Of a stretch of DNA of 42,945 bases, positions 8,776 through 15,933 are shown in pieces (position 1 is the stretch's first letter; each line of letters begins with the position of its first letter). The DNA is taken from NCBI GenBank assembly GCA_023150835.1, contig JAKLKB010000049.1:1-42945 (forward strand), written 5' to 3'. A model generated the notes under the pieces. The model saw nothing but the letters and a program-made list of their open reading frames with translations. It was not told the DNA's origin and did not search any database. A program made the position numbers and the translations under genes. Source of the DNA: Myxococcota bacterium. GTDB lineage: Bacteria > Myxococcota_C > UBA6777.

Positions 8776-10563
8776 ATGCAATGGAAGAAAGCCATCCATC
8801 TCTTGTACGTTCCAACCATGTTTTGCAATATGAGCTGCAAATACTGTTATCTTGGGGATTTGACCGAAGAGCGCGTCGATACCGAAAAAGTTAAAGAGAC
8901 GCTGCATCGGACCCTAGAGCAATTGTTAAGCAAAGGCTACCTGCCCTTCAATCTGTCTTTTCATGGCGGCGAAGTGACCACGTTGCCCACAGCAACGTTG
9001 GATGCGCTGTTTCGGATAGCAGCACAACATTACGCTACATACGAACAAGACATCCGCGCCATGGGATATCCCGTCCATCCGCTACACATCAAAACAAATC
9101 TACTCAATCTTGAGAAACACTATGATGTGCTCCAGCAACACGGCGTGTCGATCAGCGGCAGCGTCGACTTGCCACTCAGCTTACACGAGCGATTTCGGCG
9201 AGATAAACGCGACCAGAGCACCCTAGACCGTATCCGCAACAACCTCAAGCTGTTGGCGCGCTACCCTCACAACAAAAAGATATCTTGCGTCGTCACAGCA
9301 GCACACCTGCAACATCTCGACGAGTTCATCGCTGATTTGAAGATGTTGCATGACGATATCGGCCTCGATATGAGCCGATTTAACGTGATGTTCGGCTTTG
9401 ACTCCAAGCAAAACAACGACAAATTCGTCGAACGTACCGCAGGCACAGAGATGTTGTCCGACAGTCAACAACTGGCCTTCTACCGCAAAGTCAAAGCCGC
9501 CGTCGTAGGAACACCGCTGTACAACGCCTTTAAGATGGACTGGTTTAAGGAGTTCACACCAGAGTACTGCTGTTCTGCCCCCAACTGCGGCAACAAGTTC
9601 TTTTTGCTGCAAGCCAACGGCGATGTGTATTCGTGCCCTCGCGGGCAATCCTCACCGAATTACCGCTACGGCAATATTTATCAAGACGATATCGAAGCGA
9701 TTATTGCGCGAGGTTGGCAGGTGATCGAACGCAACGAAAACAGCTTAGAGATCGATGACAAGTGCCTACGTTGTGCGTACCTGCCTTATTGCAATGTGGG
9801 ATGCACCTTTGTCCGTCAAGAAGTCGGTCTCTCCAAGAGCTACACCTGCGCGCTACAGCTTGAGATATACCGCGACAACCCTGATCGCTATCGCCCCCTG
9901 CGCACCGAAGAGATCGAAGCATACAGCCGCCGCTTGCTTCTCCGAAACAATATCAAACGGCTCCAAACACCGCACCCCAAAAAGCAATCCTTTGTGACCA
10001 ACGAGTTGTTTCAAGAAGAAAATTCCCTCGCAAGCCTGATCCGCCGAGACGAAACGCTCCAACATCTCTACGCCGATGATCTGTTTTTTCTGCGGATCGG
10101 AGGTATCCAATACCCTCTGCGCTCAGCGATTTTGAAAAATGAGCGCGACATCGAGATCCTGACTCCCCGAAAAGAAGTCGTCTTGGGGATGCGAGAAGAT
10201 CTGTTTCACCTCGCTTGCGACGATGCTGTGACGAATTTCCTGATGTTGATGCTTTTGCGCGATACGACCGTGATCTACGGCGATGAGCAGCGGCGCAAAC
10301 AGGAACACGTCTTTGAACACACCATCTACTCCAACACAGTACTCGCTTCGGCGCAGCGCGAAGATCATTATGTGCTACTCGATATCGCCCCGATCCTCGG
10401 CCTCCATCGCCACGCTTATCTCGAAGGCGTGACGAACAATCTCTTTTTTACAACACGCACCTTGCGTGAATATCATTACGCAAAACACAAAAAGAATGCT
10501 TTTTACCACCTACAGGCCATCAACTTGCCTTTCCAGAATATCGAATTTGTTTGGCAACCCTAA
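8776..10563 (+). CDS. Radical SAM/SPASM peptide maturase
   Basis: A 595-residue radical SAM enzyme. Cys17, Cys21 and Cys24 (CxxxCxxC, ending CKYCY) should hold the SAM-cleaving 4Fe-4S cluster; FHGGE follows near residue 60. A SPASM-type auxiliary-cluster region spans about 264-360, with Cys in YCCSAPNC, YSCPRG, CLRC, YCNVGC and SYTC. Such domains occur in anaerobic sulfatase maturases and RiPP-modifying enzymes. Residues about 375-595 form a C-terminal extension that I do not recognise. An aaaggaggg site precedes the ATG. The next gene starts 12 bp downstream and encodes a small protein with an Asn/Gly tail, so its substrate is inferred to be that protein. A sulfatase maturase role is less likely, as no sulfatase is nearby. 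The reaction (crosslink, epimerisation or other) is unknown. Confidence 0.88.
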   Translation: MQWKKAIHLLYVPTMFCNMSCKYCYLGDLTEERVDTEKVKETLHRTLEQLLSKGYLPFNLSFHGGEVTTLPTATLDALFRIAAQHYATYEQDIRAMGYPVHPLHIKTNLLNLEKHYDVLQQHGVSISGSVDLPLSLHERFRRDKRDQSTLDRIRNNLKLLARYPHNKKISCVVTAAHLQHLDEFIADLKMLHDDIGLDMSRFNVMFGFDSKQNNDKFVERTAGTEMLSDSQQLAFYRKVKAAVVGTPLYNAFKMDWFKEFTPEYCCSAPNCGNKFFLLQANGDVYSCPRGQSSPNYRYGNIYQDDIEAIIARGWQVIERNENSLEIDDKCLRCAYLPYCNVGCTFVRQEVGLSKSYTCALQLEIYRDNPDRYRPLRTEEIEAYSRRLLLRNNIKRLQTPHPKKQSFVTNELFQEENSLASLIRRDETLQHLYADDLFFLRIGGIQYPLRSAILKNERDIEILTPRKEVVLGMREDLFHLACDDAVTNFLMLMLLRDTTVIYGDEQRRKQEHVFEHTIYSNTVLASAQREDHYVLLDIAPILGLHRHAYLEGVTNNLFFTTRTLREYHYAKHKKNAFYHLQAINLPFQNIEFVWQP

Positions 10564-10575
10564 CGGAGGCTTACG

Positions 10576-11004
10576 ATGCAACAACGCTCCCGCCCCCAAA
10601 CCCAACCTGCGGATGCTCTTCAAGAGAAGTTGGGACTCTTTCTGCATCAGGCGAAAATTGATCAAGATGCAGATTTGAGCGACCAAATTCTCAGGCATCT
10701 TATGGCAAACAACCGCAACTATGTCTTGTTTCGCCACTCCTTGCTGTATTTCTTTAGCGGCGAAGAGATCAGAAACATCGAACAGACCTACGATCAATAC
10801 AAAGATCCAAACTACTGGCGTTTTGATGGAAAAAAAGTGACGAAGATCGATCCTGAATATTATTTAGGACCGACGCAATCTCGCGGATTTTGGGAGACCG
10901 AGAGCCAACAAACGGGGTGGTATGGAGCCGCCGATATCGAATACAGCAACAATAACAACAACAATAACAACAACAACGGCAACAACAACGGCAACAACGG
11001 TTAA
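10576..11004 (+). CDS. Putative RiPP precursor with Asn/Gly C-terminal tail
   Basis: A 142-residue soluble protein I do not recognise. Residues 1-90 are helical-looking and charged (leader-like). A middle part is rich in aromatics (NYWRFDG, GFWETES, GWYGAADIEYS). The end is S-N10-G-N3-G-N2-G. Asn codons are mixed (AAC and AAT), so the run is not a plain trinucleotide slip. It follows the radical SAM gene by 12 bp with a ggagg site and precedes the GIDE-type gene by 5 bp. A leader followed by a low-complexity tail beside a radical SAM/SPASM enzyme is the pattern of RiPP precursors, so the tail or the aromatic stretch before it is the likely modified core. There is no Cys and no classical Gly-Gly leader-cleavage site. 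It could instead be a structural partner of the enzyme. Confidence 0.75.
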   Translation: MQQRSRPQTQPADALQEKLGLFLHQAKIDQDADLSDQILRHLMANNRNYVLFRHSLLYFFSGEEIRNIEQTYDQYKDPNYWRFDGKKVTKIDPEYYLGPTQSRGFWETESQQTGWYGAADIEYSNNNNNNNNNNGNNNGNNG

Positions 11005-11009
11005 CTATC

Positions 11010-11732
11010 ATGACTCTTTCCATCAGAATCCTCGTGATGATCGTGCTGTCTTTTATTCTGTTGCATATCTGGATGAAGTCTCGTAAATTACGCAAAGAGA
11101 TCCGTCGTCTGCAAGAGTTGCCCCCCTTTGCAACCGATCTGCTCGACTGTTATGTTCATTTTCAGGGATACATCGCCACCCCAAACCAACACACCACCCC
11201 GATCTATCAAAAAGCTTGCGCCTTTTACATGAGCAGAATTCAGGCGAAGTGGGAAACCAAGGTCAAAAAGCCGGGCAAAGGCATGCAAACCAACACCAAG
11301 ACGCTCCACAACGAAAGCTCGCCGTCGAGCGTCATCGAACTGAGGGACGCTCAGGGACAAGAGGTTTCTGTCGATCTCAAAGAATTTGCCCCCCCGCTGC
11401 GCACCAAATCCGAGATGATGGATGTTTGTCCCGCGATTTGTGCAGAGAAAGTCGACCCCAAATACAAAAAGTACGATGTTTCGGAAAGGTGGTGCGCTCA
11501 TCAAGACAAGGTCAGCGTCTACGGCAAATTGATCCGAGACGACCAAGGGCAGTTGTGGTTAAAGCACACGGGCTACGAAAGTTATCCCGCGCTCTTTTTG
11601 ATCAGCGGACAGCAAGGACAACATCCCAAAAACCAGATATCGCTCCGACAAAAAGAAATGCCCGGAAGGTTTGGGTTTGTTTTGGTCGGTCTGATACTGT
11701 TCCTCTGTGCTGCTTCTTTCTTTATAGAGTAA
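11010..11732 (+). CDS. Two-TM membrane protein with GIDE/BAM-like domain
   Basis: A 240-residue protein with an N-terminal membrane helix (about 5-25), a domain of about 170 residues and a C-terminal helix (about 216-237). The domain has the layout of the GIDE (beside-a-membrane) fold known from eukaryotic MUL1 and some bacterial proteins: an opening strand ending in FQGYI, a segment with CAFYMSRIQAKWE, a buried region and a final strand VSVYGKLI. The RING finger of MUL1 is absent. The start is only 5 bp behind the Asn-tail gene and has no clear Shine-Dalgarno, suggesting coupled translation. Its place as third gene suggests a membrane partner for handling, export or anchoring of the modified product. 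The GIDE assignment is by eye and moderate; the membrane topology is clear. Confidence 0.7.
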   Translation: MTLSIRILVMIVLSFILLHIWMKSRKLRKEIRRLQELPPFATDLLDCYVHFQGYIATPNQHTTPIYQKACAFYMSRIQAKWETKVKKPGKGMQTNTKTLHNESSPSSVIELRDAQGQEVSVDLKEFAPPLRTKSEMMDVCPAICAEKVDPKYKKYDVSERWCAHQDKVSVYGKLIRDDQGQLWLKHTGYESYPALFLISGQQGQHPKNQISLRQKEMPGRFGFVLVGLILFLCAASFFIE

Positions 11733-11741
11733 TCGGACTTA

Positions 11742-11855
11742 GACGATATCCGAGAGATCTGTGATCGTAGGAGAGTGCGTAAGCACACGATTCTTGGGCA
11801 GCCACGGAGGGCTGCCCCGACACCTTTGCGATAACGCAACGGGCGGATTTCGTAT
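11742..11855 (+). repeat. Family A dispersed repeat
   Basis: The left end is a degenerate terminal repeat (gacgatatccg). The central stem is gggcagcc (11796-11803) with ggctgccc (11810-11817). The right end is cggatttcgtat at 11844-11855. It sits between two convergent genes, directly behind the GIDE-type gene. Confidence 0.75.
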
Positions 11856-11891
11856 GATGCGATAGAAGTGTGCTTGAGGTGTCGGTGCATT

Positions 11892-12335
11892 TTACCCGTC
11901 ACTCCTTCGAGAAAAAGACTTTTTCCATTCCTTCTCTTGGATCAAAACAACGAAGAGAACTCCCAGCAAACAAAGGCAAAAGAGAGAGGTGTTGCGCACA
12001 AAGGAAACCGAATGCCTCAACCACAAGAGTTGGTTCACCAGAAGCAGAAGGAACACCAGCCGCACAGCAAAACGACGCACCAAACAATACAGCAGCAACA
12101 AGTAGCCCAAAGCCGTTAACAGCAGAAAAGCAGCTTGTGCGGTCGTGTGAGCGCTTTGACTGGCGAGAGATTCTGCTTGCTCTATCGTTTCCTTCGAGAC
12201 TGGTTTTTTTCCATGGGGTGTCTGCAAAGCGAAGCTTCCGGCGCGCAAAAACCCTGCCGCCCCAAAGAAGAACACAGCGGAAGAAAGGTGAACGAAAAAC
12301 AACAACACAACGATAGAGAATCCTAGAGTTTTCAT
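11892..12335 (-). CDS. Small integral membrane protein, unknown
   Basis: A 147-residue protein that I do not recognise. It opens with a signal-like hydrophobic segment (about 5-30), then a polar loop of about 35 residues, then three further hydrophobic segments (about 67-85, 87-105 and 113-132) separated by Arg-rich turns, and a charged C-terminus. The inside-positive pattern supports a real membrane protein. The opposite strand is open over part of this region but gives no sensible protein. It lies 171 bp behind the DUF6155-like gene on the same strand. The ribosome site is weak. Confidence 0.6.
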   Translation of the reverse strand: MKTLGFSIVVLLFFVHLSSAVFFFGAAGFLRAGSFALQTPHGKKPVSKETIEQAESLASQSAHTTAQAAFLLLTALGYLLLLYCLVRRFAVRLVFLLLLVNQLLWLRHSVSFVRNTSLFCLCLLGVLFVVLIQEKEWKKSFSRRSDG

Positions 12336-12506
12336 CGGCTCTTCGGCGTTTTCCCCTTTCGGAAAGAGGGAGGAACAAGTGCCGTCCTTTCTTGATGTGA
12401 AGTCGGGAAAGAAAAAGATTGTGCTCGATTGTTTTTTCTAAAAAGAGAACTGGCGCAGAGGAGGACAAGACGCACAGTTCGAGGCGTTTCGAGAGGCTGC
12501 CCGAAC

Positions 12507-13040
12507 TCAACGTTTTCTAGCCTTTTCTCCAAAGAACGCATCGAATAGATCTTGGATATCCGCACCGCAACCATATCCCGCCACGCTCGCTTTCCACACG
12601 ATCTCTCGAAAGCGATCTTTCCAGACTTTCTGCGCTTCGTTGATCTCGACAAGTTGACAAGCATCCCGAAACGCAGCAACCATCGCACCGTAAAAATTGT
12701 CCTTGATGCCACCATACTGACCAACACACTCGGAGCCTTGTTCCACAAAATGCAACAACAGTTCAACAAGCCCTTCAAACGAAACGGCAACCCTTTTGTA
12801 TTGATTCACCGCCTTGCGGATGGTCGGCAGATCCAGTTTTCCAAATCCTTGGGGCGGTAAGATCTGGTTTTGAATGATCTTTTTGTACTTCGACAAAAGC
12901 TTAGCCTCATCCTCTGGGGAAGTTCTCGCTTGGTAGAACTCCTTGACATCTGGGAAGATCTTGATCAGATCGATGATCTCTTCGATCAACTGTTTTTCTG
13001 TCTTCTGGCTTAGATAGCTTCGAACGTCTCTGATTCCCAT
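12507..13040 (-). CDS. DUF6155-like protein
   Basis: A 177-residue soluble protein of unknown function. The opening (short basic helix, then LSQKTEKQLIEEIIDLIKIFPDVKEF split over residues about 8-33) looks like the DUF6155 family, in which a QLIE-type helix is followed by a FPxVKEYY-type motif. I used the ATG at 13040 because it has an aaggaaggg ribosome site and starts directly at the family-like region; an upstream extension of 53 residues is open but has no similarity and would overlap the divergent gene. The intergenic space to the divergent gene at 13094 is only 53 bp, so promoters overlap. Confidence 0.65.
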   Translation of the reverse strand: MGIRDVRSYLSQKTEKQLIEEIIDLIKIFPDVKEFYQARTSPEDEAKLLSKYKKIIQNQILPPQGFGKLDLPTIRKAVNQYKRVAVSFEGLVELLLHFVEQGSECVGQYGGIKDNFYGAMVAAFRDACQLVEINEAQKVWKDRFREIVWKASVAGYGCGADIQDLFDAFFGEKARKR

Positions 13041-13093
13041 CTTTTGTGCCCTTCCTTTCTGCGCCCTCTGAAACCCGAGTCCAAGGATCGAGT

Positions 13094-13819
13094 ATGTCGC
13101 GTAGAGATGCCGTGTTGGTGGTCTTTTTGATCGCATTGGTGAGCTTTCTTGGTTTGCAGCGGCTGGTGGAGCGGTGCTTTTGGTACAAAGCACCTTCACA
13201 AGTGCGAGCCAAACGCGCAGCCATCGCCATTCGGGATCACGTCATCCCCTTCCAAAAATGGGGGACACGACAATTCACCCTGCCCTATCTCACGGCCTAC
13301 TACGACAAAGCATGGTACTTCACACAATCCAAGAAACACAACCACGCTTCAGCCTTTCTCGAACGACTCGACAAAGCCTTGGAGCGCTACGAAGCTGTGG
13401 ATCTCTTTCTCTTGGCGCATGGCAACCATTATTACCGATGGGTGAGCAAGATCCCTTGGCAGAAGCGCCAACGCCTGCGCTTGGTTTACAACACAGGCTG
13501 CAAAGACCTATGGCAGCGGCGTATGTGGATTGGGCTTGGAGCCAAAGCCTACATCAGCCATCCGGGAGTGAGCGCATCTCCGATCTTTTATGTTTATTTC
13601 TTGCGGCGTTGGACGTTGGGATTGCAGATCCCCGAAGCGATGGGTATCTCGAACCGTTCGATGGAAACGATCCTCCACATCGCAAGACCGATCCTGCCTG
13701 CACCGTACACTCCCGAACGTGTGTACCGCGAATCCAAGGCTTTTTGTTATGGACAATGCAACCTACACATCGATCAGCTCGACGCTTCAAGCCTCTCCCC
13801 CCCGCAGGATCGACCATGA
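13094..13819 (+). CDS. Membrane-anchored protein with possible caspase-like His/Cys core
   Basis: A 241-residue protein with one N-terminal membrane helix (about 5-24) and an outward soluble domain. It contains FLLAHGN (His109), then RLVYNTGCKD (Cys136), then a GAKAYISHPG strand and FYVYFLRRW. A strand ending in His-Gly and a later strand ending in Cys is the arrangement of clan CD peptidases (caspase, gingipain, CHAT), so a cysteine-peptidase-like fold is possible, but this is inferred from motif order only. The ATG at 13094 has an aagga site; an upstream start at 13046 is open but adds no sensible sequence. The stop overlaps the ATG of the next gene (ATGA at 13816), so the two are co-translated. 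Confidence 0.7.
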   Translation: MSRRDAVLVVFLIALVSFLGLQRLVERCFWYKAPSQVRAKRAAIAIRDHVIPFQKWGTRQFTLPYLTAYYDKAWYFTQSKKHNHASAFLERLDKALERYEAVDLFLLAHGNHYYRWVSKIPWQKRQRLRLVYNTGCKDLWQRRMWIGLGAKAYISHPGVSASPIFYVYFLRRWTLGLQIPEAMGISNRSMETILHIARPILPAPYTPERVYRESKAFCYGQCNLHIDQLDASSLSPPQDRP

Positions 13820-14190
13820 CCGACCCCATCCTCCCAAATCCACAAGCTCTGAGAAAAGAAAGCTCAAACTCCCTCAAACGTGCGCATCGATGGTGCTTGG
13901 GTGCCTTTTTGGTGCAAGGGTTACCGCCTTGGTTGTTGTTGGGACTGGCGCACCTTGCTTACGCGGAACCTTCGTTGTTTTCGGCGCGTTGGGAGGATAT
14001 CTGCACCTCTGCGTTGTTGGGGACGAGCGCCGTCTGCGGCTTGGGGATGGGTGGAGGCGGATTGTACTTGCTTTTGCGCAACAGGCCATGGCGACGCACA
14101 ACGTGGCTGTTTGGATTCCTCGGATGGATCAGCCTTTTCGCAGGGATCGTGTATGCACAAGCGCTGTTGATCTTTTGGGTGTGGTGGTGA
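13816..14190 (+). CDS. Three-TM membrane protein, unknown
   Basis: A 124-residue protein with three hydrophobic segments: about 28-49 (LVQGLPPWLLLGLAHLAYA), about 62-85 (Gly-rich, GLGMGGGGLYLLL) and about 97-123. I do not recognise a family. The start codon overlaps the stop of the upstream His/Cys membrane protein, so the two products are likely made together and may form a complex. Family B and family A repeats follow directly. Confidence 0.65.
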   Translation: MTDPILPNPQALRKESSNSLKRAHRWCLGAFLVQGLPPWLLLGLAHLAYAEPSLFSARWEDICTSALLGTSAVCGLGMGGGGLYLLLRNRPWRRTTWLFGFLGWISLFAGIVYAQALLIFWVWW

Positions 14191-14250
14191 CAAAGTGACA
14201 GCCCCCACAAGCGCTCAAATCCGATAGGACTTAGGCATTTGGGCTGATGT

Positions 14251-14390
14251 TGTGGGGTGTGACGCCATGCCCCGCCATAGACTGTCGCCCCTTTCGGGGT
14301 CAAGGGGCGAACAGGTCACGGTTTTTCAAAACAACGGCGCTGTCGCTTGAGCGTTCGCGAACATGGCTTTTTTTGGCAACTGCGCAACTC
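14251..14390 (+). repeat. Family B dispersed repeat
   Basis: It opens with tgtggggtgt, contains cggggtcaaggggcgaac and ends with a T run followed by ggcaactgcg. The same order of blocks recurs near 36208, 38214 and 41877 and, inverted, near 26786 and 38779. It is non-coding and lies between the three-TM gene and a family A copy. Confidence 0.8.
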
Positions 14391-14411
14391 CGATCCGATC
14401 TGAGCCAGATC

Positions 14412-14624
14412 ATACGAAATCCGAACGATGTGTACACAAAGGAGAGTACGTAGACGCCCTATGATTGGGCAGACACAGGGGTCTGCCCCTACATCTTTAC
14501 GATCACATAACACGATACCCGAGCGATCTGAGATCGTACGAGAGTGCGTAGACGCCCTATGATTGGGCAGACACAGGGGTCTGCCCCTACATCCTTACGA
14601 TCATACAACGGGCGGATTTCGTAT
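14412..14624 (+). repeat. Family A repeat, two hairpin units between one pair of ends
   Basis: The left terminal repeat atacgaaatccg (14412-14423) is the exact reverse complement of the right one, cggatttcgtat (14613-14624). Between them lie two hairpins with identical stems, gggcagac with gtctgccc, at 14467-14488 and 14565-14586. The right end overlaps the stop codon of the NUDIX-GNAT gene. The internal spacing suggests one unit nested in or fused to another. Confidence 0.88.
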
Positions 14625-15553
14625 CACTCGCTATGAGGGCGAGAAGAAGGGTACAAAAAAGCCTCTTCCATGATCCGATAATAGGAGCGCTTCATACCCA
14701 GCCGATGATAGGCCGCGAGCGCAGGGGCGTTGTCTTCCTCGACGTACAGGCGCAGACCACAACATTGTGGATCGGCGATGGCCTGTTGGCGGATATGCTC
14801 GTGAAGCGCCCGATATACGCCGCGTTGACGATATGCTGCGTCCACATACACGCTCTGAATCCACCAAAAGTTTCCGTTGCGCCAATCGCTCCATTCGTAG
14901 GTGATCGCCAACTGCCCGACAAGCCGCTCTCCCTCCAAAGCCAACAGATAAAACCCCCGCGAAGGTTCCGCGATCATCGCAGTGACGCCTGCCAAGATGC
15001 GCGGCCATTCGAGCTTGATCTTCTCGGTTTCCCATGCAATGCCTTGATTGAAACGTGCGATGTGTTCGGCATCTTCGCGGCTCGCTTGGCGCAAGGCCAA
15101 ACGAAGCACCGTTGCATTTTTGGGCAAGGAGAGGTGATCTTGGGCAGTTTGTAGAGATACTTCTTCTTGAAGCCGCCGAACAGCCGAGATATCCGCAGGA
15201 GACCACGCAAGTTCATGTAGCTGCTCTCGTACCACCCATCGCACCGCAGCATGTTCGTGTGGAGTCGGTTCACCCGAACAGATGCGGGCTTCAAAAAGTC
15301 GCAGATCGACAAGGATCTGTTCATAAGCGTGTGCTGTCCGCTCAAAAGGCCCCAACACCTCGATCTCGCATCCAAGCTCCTCTCGGATCTCCCGTACCAA
15401 CGTCACTTCGGGGCTTTCGCCTGCCTCGATCTTCCCACCGGGAAACTCCCATAAATCGGGCATCGACATCGTCTTACCACGTAAAGCACACAATATCCGC
15501 CCCGCTCCATCGCGGATCACGGCTCCCACGACCTCGACACGTCGCTTCTCCAT
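14624..15553 (-). CDS. NUDIX hydrolase-GNAT acetyltransferase fusion
   Basis: A 309-residue two-domain protein. Residues about 6-135 are a MutT-like NUDIX hydrolase with a complete Nudix box (G40-x5-E-x7-REIREELG), which would cleave a nucleoside diphosphate linked to X, perhaps 8-oxo-dGTP. Residues about 150-305 are a GNAT fold with VGQLAI, the strand IQSVYVD and the acetyl-CoA loop YRQRGVYRAL, ending LGMKRSYYRIM, the usual GNAT end. The start at 15553 (gggag site) fits the Nudix opening; a GTG at 15613 is open but adds nothing recognisable. It is divergent to the his attenuator region. The link between the two activities is not known; the GNAT substrate cannot be read. Confidence 0.88.
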   Translation of the reverse strand: MEKRRVEVVGAVIRDGAGRILCALRGKTMSMPDLWEFPGGKIEAGESPEVTLVREIREELGCEIEVLGPFERTAHAYEQILVDLRLFEARICSGEPTPHEHAAVRWVVREQLHELAWSPADISAVRRLQEEVSLQTAQDHLSLPKNATVLRLALRQASREDAEHIARFNQGIAWETEKIKLEWPRILAGVTAMIAEPSRGFYLLALEGERLVGQLAITYEWSDWRNGNFWWIQSVYVDAAYRQRGVYRALHEHIRQQAIADPQCCGLRLYVEEDNAPALAAYHRLGMKRSYYRIMEEAFLYPSSRPHSE

Positions 15554-15660
15554 CGCGTTCTCCCAACATCTCACAAAAGCGCAGAGGCTCGGCTTTACAG
15601 ACGGCCTATTCACGCCGCTTGTCCGTCGCGCTCTCCCTTCGCTGTGTGTTCAAAAAATCC

Positions 15661-15690
15661 TTGACAGCCTTGTCGCGTTTGTGGCTACAT
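15661..15690 (+). promoter_or_regulatory. Probable his operon promoter
   Basis: A perfect -35 TTGACA (15661-15666) stands 17-19 bp before a GCTACAT region (15684-15690) that would be a weak -10. Transcription would start near 15697, about 50 nt before the leader peptide start. The position relative to the leader peptide and terminator is what makes the assignment plausible. Confidence 0.5.
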
Positions 15691-15749
15691 CCTGCGCAAC
15701 AAACACGCAAGCCCCTGTCTTGCCACCCACCCAACTACGGAAGAATCCA

Positions 15750-15812
15750 ATGCAACGCACACAACACCATCCGCATCCTCATCTCCAAGGAGTTTCCCCC
15801 TCCAAGATGTGA
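15750..15812 (+). CDS. hisL: His operon leader peptide
   Basis: A 20-residue open frame, MQRTQHHPHPHLQGVSPSKM, with four His among residues 6-11. It has a ggaag ribosome site at 15739-15743, six bases before the ATG, and lies 121 bp before hisG. A strong intrinsic terminator follows. This is the layout of the classical his attenuator of enteric bacteria: when charged tRNA-His is scarce the ribosome stalls on the His codons and the terminator is not formed. Codons are four His (CAC, CAT, CAT, CAT) interrupted by Pro. Confidence 0.85.
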   Translation: MQRTQHHPHPHLQGVSPSKM

Positions 15813-15844
15813 CGGTGTGCAACACAACACCCAGCGTTTCAAGC

Positions 15845-15880
15845 AACGCCGCATCTTTGGAGGGTGCGGCGTTTTTTTTT
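15845..15880 (+). terminator. Intrinsic terminator of the his attenuator
   Basis: A perfect stem (15846-15853 acgccgca with 15865-15872 tgcggcgt, extendable by one A-T pair) with an 11-nt loop is followed by a T run to 15880. It lies between the leader peptide and hisG (start 15934), so it would cut transcription before the operon. Two competing pairings are visible: 15798-15805 (ccctccaa) with the terminator loop 15857-15864, and 15834-15838 (gcgtt) with the left arm 15845-15849. Confidence 0.88.
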
Positions 15881-15933
15881 ATATCGTATTCGTCGGCTGT
15901 ATCGTACTTTCACTTGCATGCATAGGAGTTTTG

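Noticed and set aside
8776-10563. Anaerobic sulfatase maturase
   Set aside because: No sulfatase nearby; the adjacent Asn-tail gene is a better substrate candidate, although the domain layout is similar.
15055-15933. Upstream extension of hisG by 293 codons
   Set aside because: It is antisense to NUDIX-GNAT and crosses the attenuator; hisG family sequence starts at 15934 with a good ribosome site.
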